Source: Branchiostoma floridae (Eukaryota; Chordata; Leptocardii; Amphioxiformes; Branchiostomatidae). From it: a stretch of DNA of 53,298 nucleotides. Below the pieces are notes generated by a model that was given only the letters and a program-made list of their open reading frames with translations, made no database searches and had not been told where the DNA came from. The DNA is taken from assembly GCF_000003815.2 (NCBI RefSeq), contig NC_049984.1, positions 21,139,809-21,193,106 on the forward strand, read 5' to 3'. Of this stretch, positions 1 through 49,929 are shown in pieces. How positions within the stretch are numbered: the stretch's first letter is position 1; each line of letters opens with the position of its first letter. The position numbers were made by a program, and so were the translations under genes.

Positions 1-38
1 AGAATCTTTAAATGCTGATCATAAGACGATTCCCCCAG

Positions 39-126
39 GTTGCCTGTTCAACACCCGATGTACGCGGTGCGGCCATGTTGAAGAGAACAGGAAGAGCCCC
101 ATTGTTCTGTCACTGGCTGGGAAGGG
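39..126 (+). CDS. SIRT5: SIRT5 exon a (first zinc CxxC)
   Basis: The exon lies between acceptor ..cccccag and donor GG|gtaaga. It encodes a Gly completed from the previous exon, then [20 protein letters not shown] and on to the residues AGKG. The two cysteines of TRCTRC are the first pair of the structural zinc site. The codon for the catalytic His would be immediately upstream, outside the window. Confidence 0.9.
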
Positions 127-3100
127 GTAAGAACTCTGTCTGTCAGACAATGGTGACTTTGATCTAAATGTGTTAAGAAAGGAGGCCTAAACTCCAGAAG
201 GAAGTGTGATTTTCTAATGCAGTTTATATGTGTCAATGTACATAGCCAGCCAACTTTATGGAGAATGAATTATGCAATGTGTGTTTTGGAAATATTTATA
301 TATGATACTCACTAACTCCATGCAGACCCCGCTTATGTATTCTTTATACATGTAAAAATTCCCTTCAAATACCTTGTTGCTTTGCATAACCTTGTCATCA
401 GAAAACTCTCTCATACCACCCCTTCCACAGTGCCCCTGACCCTGATGCCCAGGATGCCAGGATACCTGAGGAAGATCTGCCCAGGTCAGCAATGGAACAT
501 TATTCTGTGTGAAAACATGGACTGTGCAGACTCCACTTGTTTTCTAGTAATGAGATGTAATGACAGCAGATGCTGAAGTTATGGATTAATCAATAGTACA
601 ATGTTATTATGGATAAAGGCTAAACTTGCCACAATCAACACCAGGACGAATCTGAAATTACCCAAATTCATGCTTATTAGCAAATTTATTGCTAATTTAT
701 TACTGCTACTCCAGGAAGTGACATTAGAGCAACATGACTGATCGTAATTGCCAGATAACCTGTGTCACCCCCCGTCCCGGTTCAACATTGGACTGTGGGT
801 TCAAATGTAAACTGCTTCCTTCACTTTATTAAATCTTGAAGAAAATTTGGGCCTCCAAATCCAGGATCTTAACTTTTTCCAGTGAAACGAAGTGTCCTGG
901 AGATTCTTCTAAGTGCTGAATGTAAAGTTCAGTCTTTGTTAATAATGTCATATATCAAATTCAGACAAACTTTCATGCTAAAAAATCTATACCTGTATCT
1001 GTTCTTAACAGGGTTGCTTACGCTGTATTTACTCTCGCAGGGACATGATTTAAATCTCTATTGAACAACCTTCAGACATGTATACTGTAAAATACAAAAA
1101 CTTTCGTGGTGGTTTTATGTTCACAGTTTTCGCAGTGGCCGCTTCACTGCAGACTCAAAATCACCCTGAAAATTTTCCCTCTGTCTTCTACTTGCACCAC
1201 CTCATGATGACACCCCTTTCTTGGTTCATATATATATATATATATATACTATACATTGTCACAATATTGTAATGATGAAATATTTGAGGGACTTGCTACA
1301 GTGAAGACAATGAATCCTTACAAGACACAATAGTTCTTAGGATGGTGCTAGCGCAAACTCAAAACCACCGCAAACACTCCATTTCTCCGCTACTGCAAAA
1401 TTCCCGCAAACTTAAATATACAGTAGTTGCAAAGACAGAGCTGTGTCTGAGATCTCTTGTGTTTCAGATGTGACCATGGTGGCTGTGGTGGTCTTCTCCG
1501 GCCACATGTGGTGTGGTTTGGGGAGTCTCTGGACCCTGACGTTCTGTCCAGGACTGACCGGGAGCTGGACAAGTGTGACCTGTGTCTCGTGGTAATGTAT
1601 TGTTTAAGTATTCGCTCTTACCCATGACATTGAGAGATGAGCTGTATTAAATGTAACAATCACAGGGTTGGACAAGTCCGCTAGTCCAATTGTCTCGGGC
1701 AAGTGCAATGCATTGTCCTACCCTGCTTGTCCGATCGGGCAAGTAAGATTTTTCACTGAGTGAGATTTTGATATATTTGTTTCTTATGACAGTCATGGCA
1801 TCAAGGCTCAAACATTGGTCAACACAGAAAAATAGAGCCAATAATAAAAGAATCCAATTGCTGGAAGTGAAAATACATAGTGAAAAATGCTACTTAAATT
1901 TGGGGCAAGTGAAAAATTTATTAAGTTAGGGCAAGTAAATCTTTTATTTACTTGCCCGATAGCGCAAGTAAATTTCAGAAAACTTGTTAAACCCTGAATC
2001 ATATGGTTGCTATCATACTGCCACAAAAGTCTGATTTCTTGGTGTAATGGAGACCTGAAATCTCAATGTCCACATTCAAGGTTCAAGGAATCTCCAGAAA
2101 GGGGTGCTAATTTTGTAATAGATTATTTATCAATCAATAAGAATACTTTAACAGCCAAATTTTTTTCATTATTCCACTTGTTGTGAATTACATTGTTCTG
2201 TAAAACAATACGATCCTGGCTAACCCCATGCAGACCCTAACCATGTATTCTCTGGATGTATAGACACTTGTGACACCACGACTGTCAATATTTTGGGCAT
2301 GAATGTGGGGCAATAAGTACACCACAAAGGCCAGGAAATGTTGATTGTTGTGGCGTAATGTGACATCCACAGCGCTGTACATTGTGGGGCTGCAGGGCTT
2401 GCTAAGCAGTGGGGTGAAGTCTGCCATCTCTGATTGTGATATTTGTTCCTGTGCAGGTTGGGACGTCCTCAGTGGTGTACCCAGCAGCTATGTACCCTCC
2501 CATGTGTGGGTAAGGGGTGAAGTCTGCCATCTCTGATTGTGATATTTGTTCCTGTGCAGGTTGGGACATCCTCAGTGGTGTACCCAGCAGCTATGTATGC
2601 TCCCATGTGGGGGTAAGGGGTGAAGTCTGCCATCTCTGATTGTGATATTTGTTCCTGTGCAGGTTGGGACGTCCTCAGTGGTGTACCCAGCAGCTATGTA
2701 CGCTCCCATGTGGGGGTAAGGGGTGAAGTCTGCCATCTCTGATATTTGTTCCTGTGCAGGTTGGGACGTCCTCAGTGGTGTACCCAGCAGCTATGTACGC
2801 TCCCATGCTGGCCAGCAGAGGAATCCCTGTGGCAGAGTTCAACATAGAGGAGACCCCAGCTACACACCAGCTCGGGTCAGTCCTGCTTATACCCGTCACA
2901 TTTGGCGAAAATCGATCAGACGACAATTCTGTGGCAATCGCCCGAGCCTCGCTGATAACAATAACTTTATTGCACAACACTGTGACAGGGACGGTTTTCA
3001 GGTGAAAAATATGCGCAGCCCTCTGTCAATCTTAAATATGGCCGATCTTCCATCGATATGCCCGAAGATCGTGGATAATGTGACAGGGGTATTAGTATGA

Positions 3101-3537
3101 TGCTTCTTATACCACAACTGTAATAGCATGCATTAGTTGTTATTAGATTATGCAGATGAGGTCTTTATTTGCATGATTTACATTTTGTTAATCTATCAAG
3201 TCAATGTTTCCTTGTCACTAATATGTTACATTTGAACATCCTATAAAAAGCAGCAGATTTATGAAATTTCCTGATCCATTTTGCATATTACCTTCATATG
3301 AGCTGCATAATGAGTAACTTACTATGTTAATCATCTATCATGTTATTTACATACCATACCTTCTACGTTGGTTTTGTGAGTATCACTTACTTCTAGTACC
3401 TTCTAGAATCATTCTTGCCACCAGATATACCTTAGATAACCCAACTCTTTTCTTTCTCCAGGTTCCATTTCCATGGTCCATCAGGAGAGTGGCTACCCAA
3501 GGCACTGGCACCCCACCACACAGAAACCACTCCCTAG
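39..3537 (+). CDS. SIRT5: SIRT5-like NAD-dependent protein deacylase, C-terminal half (five exons; 5' end outside window)
   Basis: Coding exons are 39-126, 431-484, 1468-1591, 2760-2875 and 3462-3537; all have AG/GT borders and phases that join without a break (2,2,0,2). The product is about 151 residues ending at TAG 3535-3537, roughly half of the ~310 residues usual for SIRT5. Seen: zinc-site halves TRCTRCG and CDHGGC, the run [11 protein letters not shown], then [11 protein letters not shown] and VAEFN, which line up with the SIRT5 NAD-binding C-terminal part. Known for the family: class III sirtuins that remove succinyl, malonyl and glutaryl groups from lysine, mostly in mitochondria. The catalytic His exon and the N-terminus lie left of the window, so targeting and the Tyr/Arg acyl-specificity pair cannot be checked. 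The fourth exon carries a tandem duplication of its 3' splice site. Lineage assignment to SIRT5 rather than another sirtuin is confident. Confidence 0.93.
431..484 (+). CDS. SIRT5: SIRT5 exon b
   Basis: The acceptor cttccacag is chosen because it restores the frame from the previous exon (GG|T). It gives [19 protein letters not shown], which matches the SIRT5 insert preceding the second zinc pair. An earlier AG at 400-401 does not fit the phase. The donor is CCAG|gtcagc, phase 2. Confidence 0.85.
1082..1425. mobile_element. MITE, tactgtaaat family (diverged)
   Basis: The left end tactgtaaaa and right end tatacagtag are inverted. Inside are relics of Gttcgcggtgg-type sequence seen better in the copy at 14337-14552. 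It lies in the intron before SIRT5 exon c and carries an AT dinucleotide tract at about 1229-1250. Confidence 0.55.
1468..1591 (+). CDS. SIRT5: SIRT5 exon c (second zinc pair)
   Basis: Acceptor tgtttcag, donor GTG|gtaatg. The exon encodes [20 protein letters not shown], then [21 protein letters not shown]. The C-x4-C pair completes the zinc site, and WFGE is a conserved sirtuin stretch. Confidence 0.93.
1663..1996. mobile_element. MITE with CAGGGTT termini
   Basis: The left end CAGGGTTGGACAAGT and right end ACTTGTTAAACCCTG are inverted repeats. AATCA flanks both ends as a possible 5-bp target duplication. No transposase reading frame is present. It lies in the intron after SIRT5 exon c. Confidence 0.6.
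2411..2759 (+). repeat. 103-bp tandem repeat containing a 3' splice site and exon start
   Basis: Units start at 2411, 2514, 2617 and 2720; the last runs into the real exon at 2760. Each carries ttcctgtgcag, 48 nt of exon sequence, then TGGGGgtaag, so each looks like a 53-nt mini-exon with its own acceptor and donor (2457-2509, 2560-2612, 2663-2715). 53 is not a multiple of three, so inclusion of one would shift the frame. Confidence 0.93.
2760..2875 (+). CDS. SIRT5: SIRT5 exon d (NAD-site segment), preceded by decoy copies
   Basis: Acceptor ttcctgtgcag, donor CTCGG|gtcagt. The exon encodes [16 protein letters not shown], then [18 protein letters not shown]. The first 48 nt and the acceptor are repeated three times upstream at 103-bp spacing. 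This copy is the real exon because only it continues into [12 protein letters not shown]. Confidence 0.93.
2889..3092. mobile_element. MITE, ATACCCCTGTCACATT family, copy 1
   Basis: The termini atacccgtcacatt and aatgtgacaggggtat are inverted. The interior matches 33158-33398 in reverse orientation. It starts 13 nt after the SIRT5 exon d donor. Confidence 0.75.
3462..3537 (+). CDS. SIRT5: SIRT5 terminal exon
   Basis: Acceptor tttctttctccag. The exon encodes [19 protein letters not shown], then TETTP and TAG. This is the typical SIRT5 C-terminus (RFHFxGPxG...LPEAL). Confidence 0.92.
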
Positions 3538-3583
3538 TAGTGTTACTCTCACTGTCAGGGGCTATTCACCTCTAACTCCAGTC

Positions 3584-3830
3584 ACCAATAGGAGCTCAGG
3601 ATTCTAAATCATTGTGAAAATACAACCAATAGGAGCTCAGTATTCTCAATCACTATGAAAATGCAACCAATAGGAGCTCAGGATTGTCAGTCACTTGAAC
3701 ATGCAACCAATAGGAGCTCAGGATTTTCAATCATTATGAAAATACAACCAATAGGAGCTCAGGATTTTCAATCATTATGAAAATGCAACCAATAGGAACT
3801 CATGATCCTCTGTCATTATGGAAACCAGTC
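3584..3830 (+). repeat. 41-bp tandem repeat in SIRT5 3' flank, six units
   Basis: Units starting accaataggagctcag occur at 3584, 3625, 3666, 3706, 3747 and 3788. They lie 47 nt past the SIRT5 stop, so they are probably within the 3' UTR. Each carries a CCAAT core. Confidence 0.9.
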
Positions 3831-4401
3831 ATCACAGCCACTAACACCATGGTGACAGACAGTGCAAAGGCTAGGTGTGACAGTGCAGTATACTAACCAG
3901 CTGCTGCCGTGCCGTGTGCCTCCAAAGCTGGTGTGTTACGCCAAAGGGTGGTAACTTATACCGCCTCTACTTAAAATTATTCCAGAGCAGAAATTGTGCA
4001 TATTTATCAACTAATCAACTTTAATTGTTTGATTACGCAAACAGCATAACCTGTACCCATGTGGGAAATGTGACCCCAGCATTACACAAACTACGCATGT
4101 AGATTCCGATTGGGCTACATTGTTCATTGACTAGATTATATGGATGACATCCTCTGGGAATTAAAAAACGGATGAGAGTGACACTGTGCAAAAAAATGAT
4201 AAAAAAACTAAGACCCTTTGCTGAAATCTAATTGTTTGGGAAGGTTACACATTGAAAGTGGAAGACAATTATTATTACAACCACACTCCACTGGAACAAT
4301 GAATATGCCTATACTGTTATCTAGAGAGAACAGAGAACAGAAGGTGGACACCGCTTTGTCGTAGAATGTAAAAAAAAATGCTGTAAAGATAGACTTGTTA
4401 T
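3831..4401. other. intergenic stretch without recognised genes
   Basis: A-rich and T-rich unique-looking sequence. I see no coding region or clear polyadenylation signal that I could assign to SIRT5. Confidence 0.5.
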
Positions 4402-4410
4402 AAGTCTCTG

Positions 4411-4536
4411 TACTCTCCAAGCAGAGGTTATGGCTATTTTTAAACGTTTTTTTTAGTCGTTTTTATCAGGCTTTCTGTTTTGTATTGTATCTTATATTGT
4501 CAAATCAATACAAGCATAACCTCTGCTTGGAGAGTA
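4411..4536. mobile_element. MULE-type MITE, 22-bp TIRs, 9-bp target site duplication
   Basis: TIRs are 4411-4432 and 4515-4536, perfect 22-bp inverted repeats beginning TACTCTCCAAGCAGAGGT. AAGTCTCTG flanks both sides (4402-4410 and 4537-4545). A 9-bp duplication fits Mutator-like elements. No transposase is encoded. Confidence 0.9.
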
Positions 4537-4728
4537 AAGTCTCTGTGCATGTACATTAAAAGTTTAGACAAACCTTTGATTATGAAAATATCTGTTCTAA
4601 CTTACATTTTTATAATAACAACGAAGTCAAGTTCATTTAGAATGCGTACATAACAGCCAACAGATTGAATTTGGACAAAAATTACGTGTTTTGTTGTGAC
4701 CTGTACTTAATGGGTATGTACAATAGTG

Positions 4729-4923
4729 TCATTCATTCATTCATTCATCATTCATTCATTTATCATTCATCATTCATTCGTTCGTTCATTCATTCATTCA
4801 TTCATGCATTCATTCATTCATTCATTCATTCATTCATTCATTCATTCATTCATTCATTCATTCATTCATTCATTCATTCATTCATTCATTCATTCATTCA
4901 TTCATTCATTCATTCATTCATTC
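4729..4923. repeat. (ATTC)n microsatellite
   Basis: Nearly pure ATTC/CATT tetranucleotide repeat for about 190 bp, with early interruptions. Open frames reading IHSF repeats across it are an artefact. Confidence 0.97.
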
Positions 4924-5035
4924 TCCCAGCAGATCTCCAGTGGTATTGCGATGGTTGTTTTGAGCTTGGTCGCGTAGTGACATTGTTTGAAACTCTTTGA
5001 GTAAACACTTGTTTAATCAACAGGTAAATATGCTG

Positions 5036-5180
5036 GTCACGTGATCTTCACGCTAGCTGGGGATTTTTCATGACGATTGTGCTATTTATAGCGATGATGT
5101 ATCCGCCGGTCATTTGCATATTTCCGAATAATTATTGTACACGTACCAACTTTGTACAATGACGTATGCTGTCACGTGAC
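5036..5180. promoter_or_regulatory. two palindromic CACGTG E-box sites
   Basis: GTCACGTGAT at 5036-5045 and the full palindrome GTCACGTGAC at 5171-5180 are embedded in an imperfect direct repeat (GGGGATTTTTCATGACG twice). A third GTCACGTGAT is at 6985-6994. They lie about 1.3-1.4 kb upstream of, and just inside, the transporter gene. GTCACGTGAC fits the TFEB/MITF-type site; function is inference only. Confidence 0.35.
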
Positions 5181-5235
5181 CAGGGGATTTTTCATGACGT
5201 TTGCGCCATTGATAGGGATGATGCTGTTTCTTAAT

Positions 5236-5700
5236 GCTGTTATTGTATATTGTGTTGTTACCATGACTAGCCCTTGATAATAGCCTTTGGCTAGTTTGGT
5301 AGCCCTGGCTGTATTTCTCATGATTAGGCTACACCAATTTTATTTGTTGTTTCTCGGATTTTTTTCAGAAAAAAAATTGGGTCGGTCGGTCGAAAAAACA
5401 CTTTTGCAAAATGTCGGGGGTAGGAGAGATCGATGGGCTTTCTCAAGTTACAGATAATTTAGGGAGCCCTGGTAGCAAAGTCCAAATTTTGAAGAAAAAT
5501 TATAAACGTACCGTCTAAAATAGGCACGTACAGTTACTGGATTTGAGGCACATAGATAATTTGAGAAATAAGAGGCTGTGAAATTGTGTCAAGACGAGGT
5601 GTGGCCATCAATTTGAAAAGTTTTTGTTTTCAAATCGGAAAAAAACGGTCGGGAAATCCGAGAAAACAACAAATACAACCGAATAAATCAAATACACCGT
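5236..5700 (+). mobile_element. LINE 3'-tail fragment with nested inverted-repeat insertion
   Basis: 5236-5325 matches 42217-42300 (gctagcccttgataatagcc and the following segment). 5684-5700 matches the same family's ccgaataaatcaaata tail. In between, about 350 bp carries inverted ends (TTTGTTGTTTCTCGGAT and ATCCGAGAAAACAACAAA), consistent with a nested element. The A-rich satellite-like tail suggests a CR1/L2-type LINE. Confidence 0.6.
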
Positions 5701-6478
5701 TGGTCTGTATATCAGCTTGAATATATTGTACAAACTTTTTGCAATGACATACAGAAAATATCCTAGTTCAGAATATTTTTGTGTGTTATTGTTGTCTTCT
5801 CTGTGACTTGTTAGAATAAAGAGACAGCGTGTTGCACGGTACTTTGTTAAAATGCGGTCATATCGAATCCCTAGATAAACAAAGGCCGCACGAATGAATG
5901 CTTGTGAAAAGAAAGAAGATTAAAAACGACCGAAGAATGGACATTACAGTTTGGGAGCAGGAGCCGATCTAAAACGGACATATAAAACAAAACTCAGGAC
6001 GATTTAGTGCGTTTTGTTATGATAGTAAACAACGTTGCCTTAATATCTACACTAACCCCTTTAGTTTACATAACGTTATAGCCATACAAGGACAATTTTT
6101 GTAGACAAATCAACGGCTCAACTACATGAATTGGGTTGTCCATATCAACCAACCAACTGCTTACAAAATGATTAGATCATAAATGTCAGTAGACTGGAGT
6201 TAGGAGGTTCAACTCAAACACTGACCCACTTGTAGTGACTGACTCGTATACTTAATACTTAGTCTAGTACACTTCAGTCTCACGTAGTCTCGCGATAGGT
6301 GCTAGTGAGACTTTCCAAATATGGTGGGGTAGCTATGGCCACAATAATATTTACGACGATTTCATCATCACTCGGTGTACCGACCACGTGCTGCTTTAAG
6401 AGGGCTCTCCGAAGATCCCTTGGGCACTTTGCGGTCGAATTTGCAAGTTCCAGCTTCAAGCGTTCTTCAGGTGCAAGG
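5701..6478 (+). promoter_or_regulatory. presumed promoter and 5' UTR region of ABCC transporter
   Basis: No gene is seen. tCTCGCGAt at 6289-6296 resembles the TCTCGCGAGA element found in TATA-less promoters. The start site of transcription cannot be placed from sequence alone. Confidence 0.35.
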
Positions 6479-46163
<39,685 letters not shown>

Positions 46164-46232
46164 TGTAGCATTTGCGAAACGATGAATACGGGAAAGATAA
46201 AATGCCCCTTCGTCTTGCAACGTATAGCTATT

Positions 46233-46370
46233 AGGGGTGGGTACCGGTACAGAAAAGTCTGGTCCGGGTCCGGTTCAGGTCCAAAGGATCAGGTCCAGGT
46301 CTAGACCTGAACCTGGACCTGATTCAGTATGTGAAAACATGTGACTATATATATGTGTTTAGTTGTACTG
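46233..46370. mobile_element. repeat beginning AGGGGTGGGTACCGGTAC, cut by gap
   Basis: aggggtgggtaccggtacag then an inverted run (caggtccaggtctagacctg). The same start, aggggtgggtagcggtacaa, is at 53208. After the gap, ggtccaatattcggtctacc and gggccggtacaataag at about 46563-46625 look like its other end. Confidence 0.5.
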
Positions 46371-46470
46371 NNNNNNNNNNNNNNNNNNNNNNNNNNNNNN
46401 NNNNNNNNNNNNNNNNNNNNNNNNNNNNNNNNNNNNNNNNNNNNNNNNNNNNNNNNNNNNNNNNNNNNNN
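46371..46470. other. assembly gap (100 N)
   Basis: Exactly 100 N in the intergenic region, inside or beside a dispersed repeat. Confidence 0.99.
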
Positions 46471-46780
46471 ATGACTCTACATGCATGCTTCGCTCTCGTT
46501 TTTTTAGACCGGTACGCCTCAAAACGCGTGAATTCTTGATCATATTATTCATTTATTTTCTAATAGGTCCAATATTCGGTCTACCGTTTTTTCAGGTTCA
46601 GTGTTTCCGGGCCGGTACAATAAGAAAAAAAACCCTAATTGCTATGTAGTGCTACGGCTAGAGAAATACATTACACTTCCGCTCTGTAATGTCTGACATC
46701 TCAACTTAACTCCGTAAATGTGTTGGTCTCTTGTTTCCTCCTTTGATTGGCAGGCTACCGGCCCGGCCCATTCCTGCTTA

Positions 46781-46981
46781 GGCTTAGGTCACATTTCCAA
46801 ACAGGAGCCTGGGCGGGTAGCTTTCGGGAGCGACAAGATAATATAAACGACATAAAAATTCACAAAACGTCAAAATGAGATTCATGGGCATGATTTGTGT
46901 ATATTTCTAGGTATACATTTGAATTTTTCGTTTCTTAAAACAACCCGGCCGGGCCCCGGTTTGGAAATGTGACGTTAGCCG
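46781..46981. mobile_element. MITE, GGCTTAGGTCACATTT family, copy 2
   Basis: The left end ggcttaggtcacatttccaa and right end ttggaaatgtgacgttagcc are inverted over about 20 nt. The body is shared with 15540-15730. This is the best-preserved copy. Confidence 0.85.
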
Positions 46982-48544
46982 AAGATTGCCGACATGACCG
47001 AAGCATGGGGATCTTTTTTATGTAGAAGTGGCTTTGGAAATTCGAGGTAATGCAATGTTATTTCTATGAAATTCAATTTATCTTTAAGAAGAAATGGTAA
47101 TATGAATATCTCAGGGACTCTGCCAGTCTTTACAGATGCAGGTACCGAATAGATCGAACGCAATATTGATCAATAAGAAAATAAATTCAGGACTTCTTGA
47201 AGGCGCTTTTACGTTATACCTAGCTCAACAAGAAACCGCAGTGAAAACATTAACCTCTTCCAAGTAATGATAAGTAAGAGGCCTGGCCTGCTGATCCACA
47301 TGTGGCACACCGCAGGTACGGTGTTTTCAGGTTGGAGACAAACAGCTGACATGTATCCTCCAAGGAATTGTCTTTGCACAGGCCCACGGCCTCCCTTGAG
47401 ACCAAACCCCCAATTCCGAAAGAAAAACATTCCTGACAATCTCCAAGCAGATACTTTAATAGCAGAAGATAGTACCAAACTGGCCAAGGAGTGTAGTCAG
47501 CCAAAAGGTGTCCATTTGCCGGTAGCAAATCACACTCCTAAGCCAGCTTCACTCCTCTGCCAGCTTATGATACCGTAGGATTTGCTTCGAGATTATTTCC
47601 TCAGGCAAAAGGAAGTTTTTAGGCATGTTGATTGCATAACCTACAAAAACATGTACACATAGACGTTCATTGCTCTTATGTAGGTATACTTGATGCAGAT
47701 GTCACTGATGTCAGTAATACACAAATGGCTGATATATATATATAGTTATAGTTATATGTAATTATCAATGATATTTGTCAGCAGTATGTACATGTCATTG
47801 ATATACATGCATGTCAGCAATATGTACATGTGACGGATATGTAGCTGTCAGTAATATGAGATTTTTACCCTAAAATAAATGAAATGTAACTGATATATAA
47901 ATGTGTGTGTGTGTGTGTGTGTGGTGTATGAGTTGAGAATATATACATCGATATGTATTTTGAAATGTATTTTCAATTTTGAGAATCCTTCACATGTTTG
48001 AGTCAATTAATGAAATAGAGGGGTACTATTTTAATCAATTAATGAAATAGGGGGTATTATTTTAGTCAATGTAATAGAGGGTTACTCGTACTCTTAGACT
48101 CATAGTGTATGTGTTACCATAGTACACTGTAATTAAGCGTTTACGCTACAATATCTACTTCTAAAACGTTGTGATTATATGTACGTATTTCATCGTTTCC
48201 AATATTTGGTGTAACTTGCTGTCATTGTTATTTCATTGTATTTACGCTATGTTAATTTTGTACTGTGTGCATCTATGTATGTCGTCACAATATCAGCTAG
48301 TTAGCTGCCTAGTGTTCACATTGTGTTGTCCCTGTTGCGATTCGAATAAAGTCAATTCTGTGTGCAAACGAATAAACCTGTTCATCATTATTCATCGACA
48401 CGGACTGTGAAGATGCCCTGGTGGTAGTCAGGCTGTAATCGCAGGGGAGAAAGAACAACTGTTGAGGGTCAATGTAGGAAGCTTGGTTTTACCCTCGTGA
48501 ATATTCGTAGACAACGGATGGAACGCTGGACATAGGAGTTTCCT
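46982..48544. other. intergenic region between ABCC and LRR-Ig genes
   Basis: No gene is recognised. 47905-47922 is a GT dinucleotide tract, 47760-47850 has repeated atgtacatg words, and 47995-48080 has agtcaattaatgaaatagag in three imperfect copies. AATAAA at about 48345 and 48371 could serve the ABCC transcript, but 2.2 kb from its stop this is unproven. Confidence 0.45.
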
Positions 48545-48770
48545 TCTACACAACCAGTTTTCTCTCACCTGCTGACGTTTCGATGTCTGTCAGACATCTT
48601 CCTCAGAGCGTCTAACTGGAGTTCTGCTTCTCGCCGCTATATGTAACCGATGTGGGTGGGCAGGGGGCGCTTTTGCGGCGAGAACACCATGGCTCTAGTT
48701 AGAAGCTCTGAGGAAGATGTCTGACAGGCATCGAAACGTCAGCAGGTGAGAGAAAACTGGTGAAATTATT
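48545..48770. mobile_element. inverted-repeat element B, copy 2
   Basis: Arms ccagttttctctcacctgct, gacgtttcgatgtctgtcag and their complements at 48700-48765. Between them is a cgccgctatatgtaacc / gcggcgagaacacc stretch. Each arm has a CTGAGGA-hairpin-GAAAC motif. Confidence 0.88.
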
Positions 48771-49702
48771 TTCGGGAGAATGGAACCCTTTTTTAAATCT
48801 TTGAACGTGAATATGTTTGTTGCGTTTTGGCCAAGGAAAAGGATGCTAAGAATCATAAGAATCTCTTTGTTTTCAGCAGGTGAGTTTTGTTACGAACGTA
48901 ACGCAACCTTGGTACTTTCTTTACTGAAAAACAAAATGATGTCTCACACAATCTGACAAGTTTTCAACAACTATATATTCACAGATGTATACACATATAC
49001 AAATGTACAGTAAAGGATATGATGCAGTTCTTTTTTTGTTAGTTTGCAGTACTTATATGTTCTTAAAGGATTGACGCGATGGTGTTATAATATACTCTGC
49101 TCTTCTTATTCAGTGACACATAATAAAAACTACTTGAGAAATTCTGACATAAGATCTTAGTGACCCAGAAACTACTTATTATTCATGTACAGTTCCTCTT
49201 GTGGATACGGTCCTTATATGTACGTGCACATATATGTACGTGCACATAGATGCATACATGACTATATGAGCCTATCATGGTAAATACAGTTTCTATAAGT
49301 CAGCAAACACTGGAAACATTGGAGATCGAAATAAACAAACAAACTATATTCCATTGAAGAACTGATTGCTACCTCGACTAGTACAAATTACTTTGATAGT
49401 CCGTTCCTGAAATTTGCATCTCCATTCTTTTCAACGCCAACAAAAATACTAAATTCAGGGCCTTTTACAGCATTTGCTAGGCTTTGTAGGATATTTCAAC
49501 CTTTCGTATGATAAATTAACAGACACTTTCTGTATGATTTTTGCGGGAATGAGAAATTGAAATCAATTAATATGCATAAGTCCTCCTCTAGAATAGTTTT
49601 GGCACGTTTTTACCATATTTTTCATTTACATAAACAGCCCAATCGAGCCCCGGATTGAATATGTGACCCTAACAATAACCCAGCTTCCTAATATACCTTT
49701 AT
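48771..49702. other. intergenic region, 3' side of LRR-Ig gene
   Basis: AT-rich. atatgtacgtgcacatatat at about 49217 is a short direct repeat. Nothing else is recognised. Confidence 0.4.
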
Positions 49703-49894
49703 TAGGCTACCGTCATATTTCCAACTCGGAGCCTTACCGGGCTGTTTATAGAAACGAAAAATAGAAATGTATACGTAAAATATACACAAATAATGCCCAC
49801 GACTATTCTCTTTACATCTTTTGTCTCTTTTAAATAATACTTTTCGTTCCCAAAAGCTGCTCTGACGGCCACGGTTTGAAAATGCGACTTAGAC
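49703..49894. mobile_element. MITE, GGCTTAGGTCACATTT family, copy 3 (diverged)
   Basis: ttaggctaccgtcatatttc at the left and gaaaatgcgacttagac at the right are inverted. The interior gaaacgaaaaatagaaatgt resembles copies 1 and 2 reversed. It ends 35 nt from the LRR-Ig stop, so probably lies in its 3' UTR. Confidence 0.65.
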
Positions 49895-49929
49895 CAAAAG
49901 CAGAGGTCCCATTTGGTAAATACTGCTAT

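Noticed and set aside
402-484. SIRT5 exon starting at the AG at 400-401
   Set aside because: The phase does not fit exon 39-126; the acceptor at 429-430 restores the frame and gives the expected [10 protein letters not shown].
4665-5000. Apparent protein of repeated IHSF
   Set aside because: Direct translation of the ATTC microsatellite.
48300-48420. Polyadenylation site of the ABCC gene
   Set aside because: AATAAA occurs twice, but it is 2.2 kb from the stop across an assembly gap and several repeats; not assignable.
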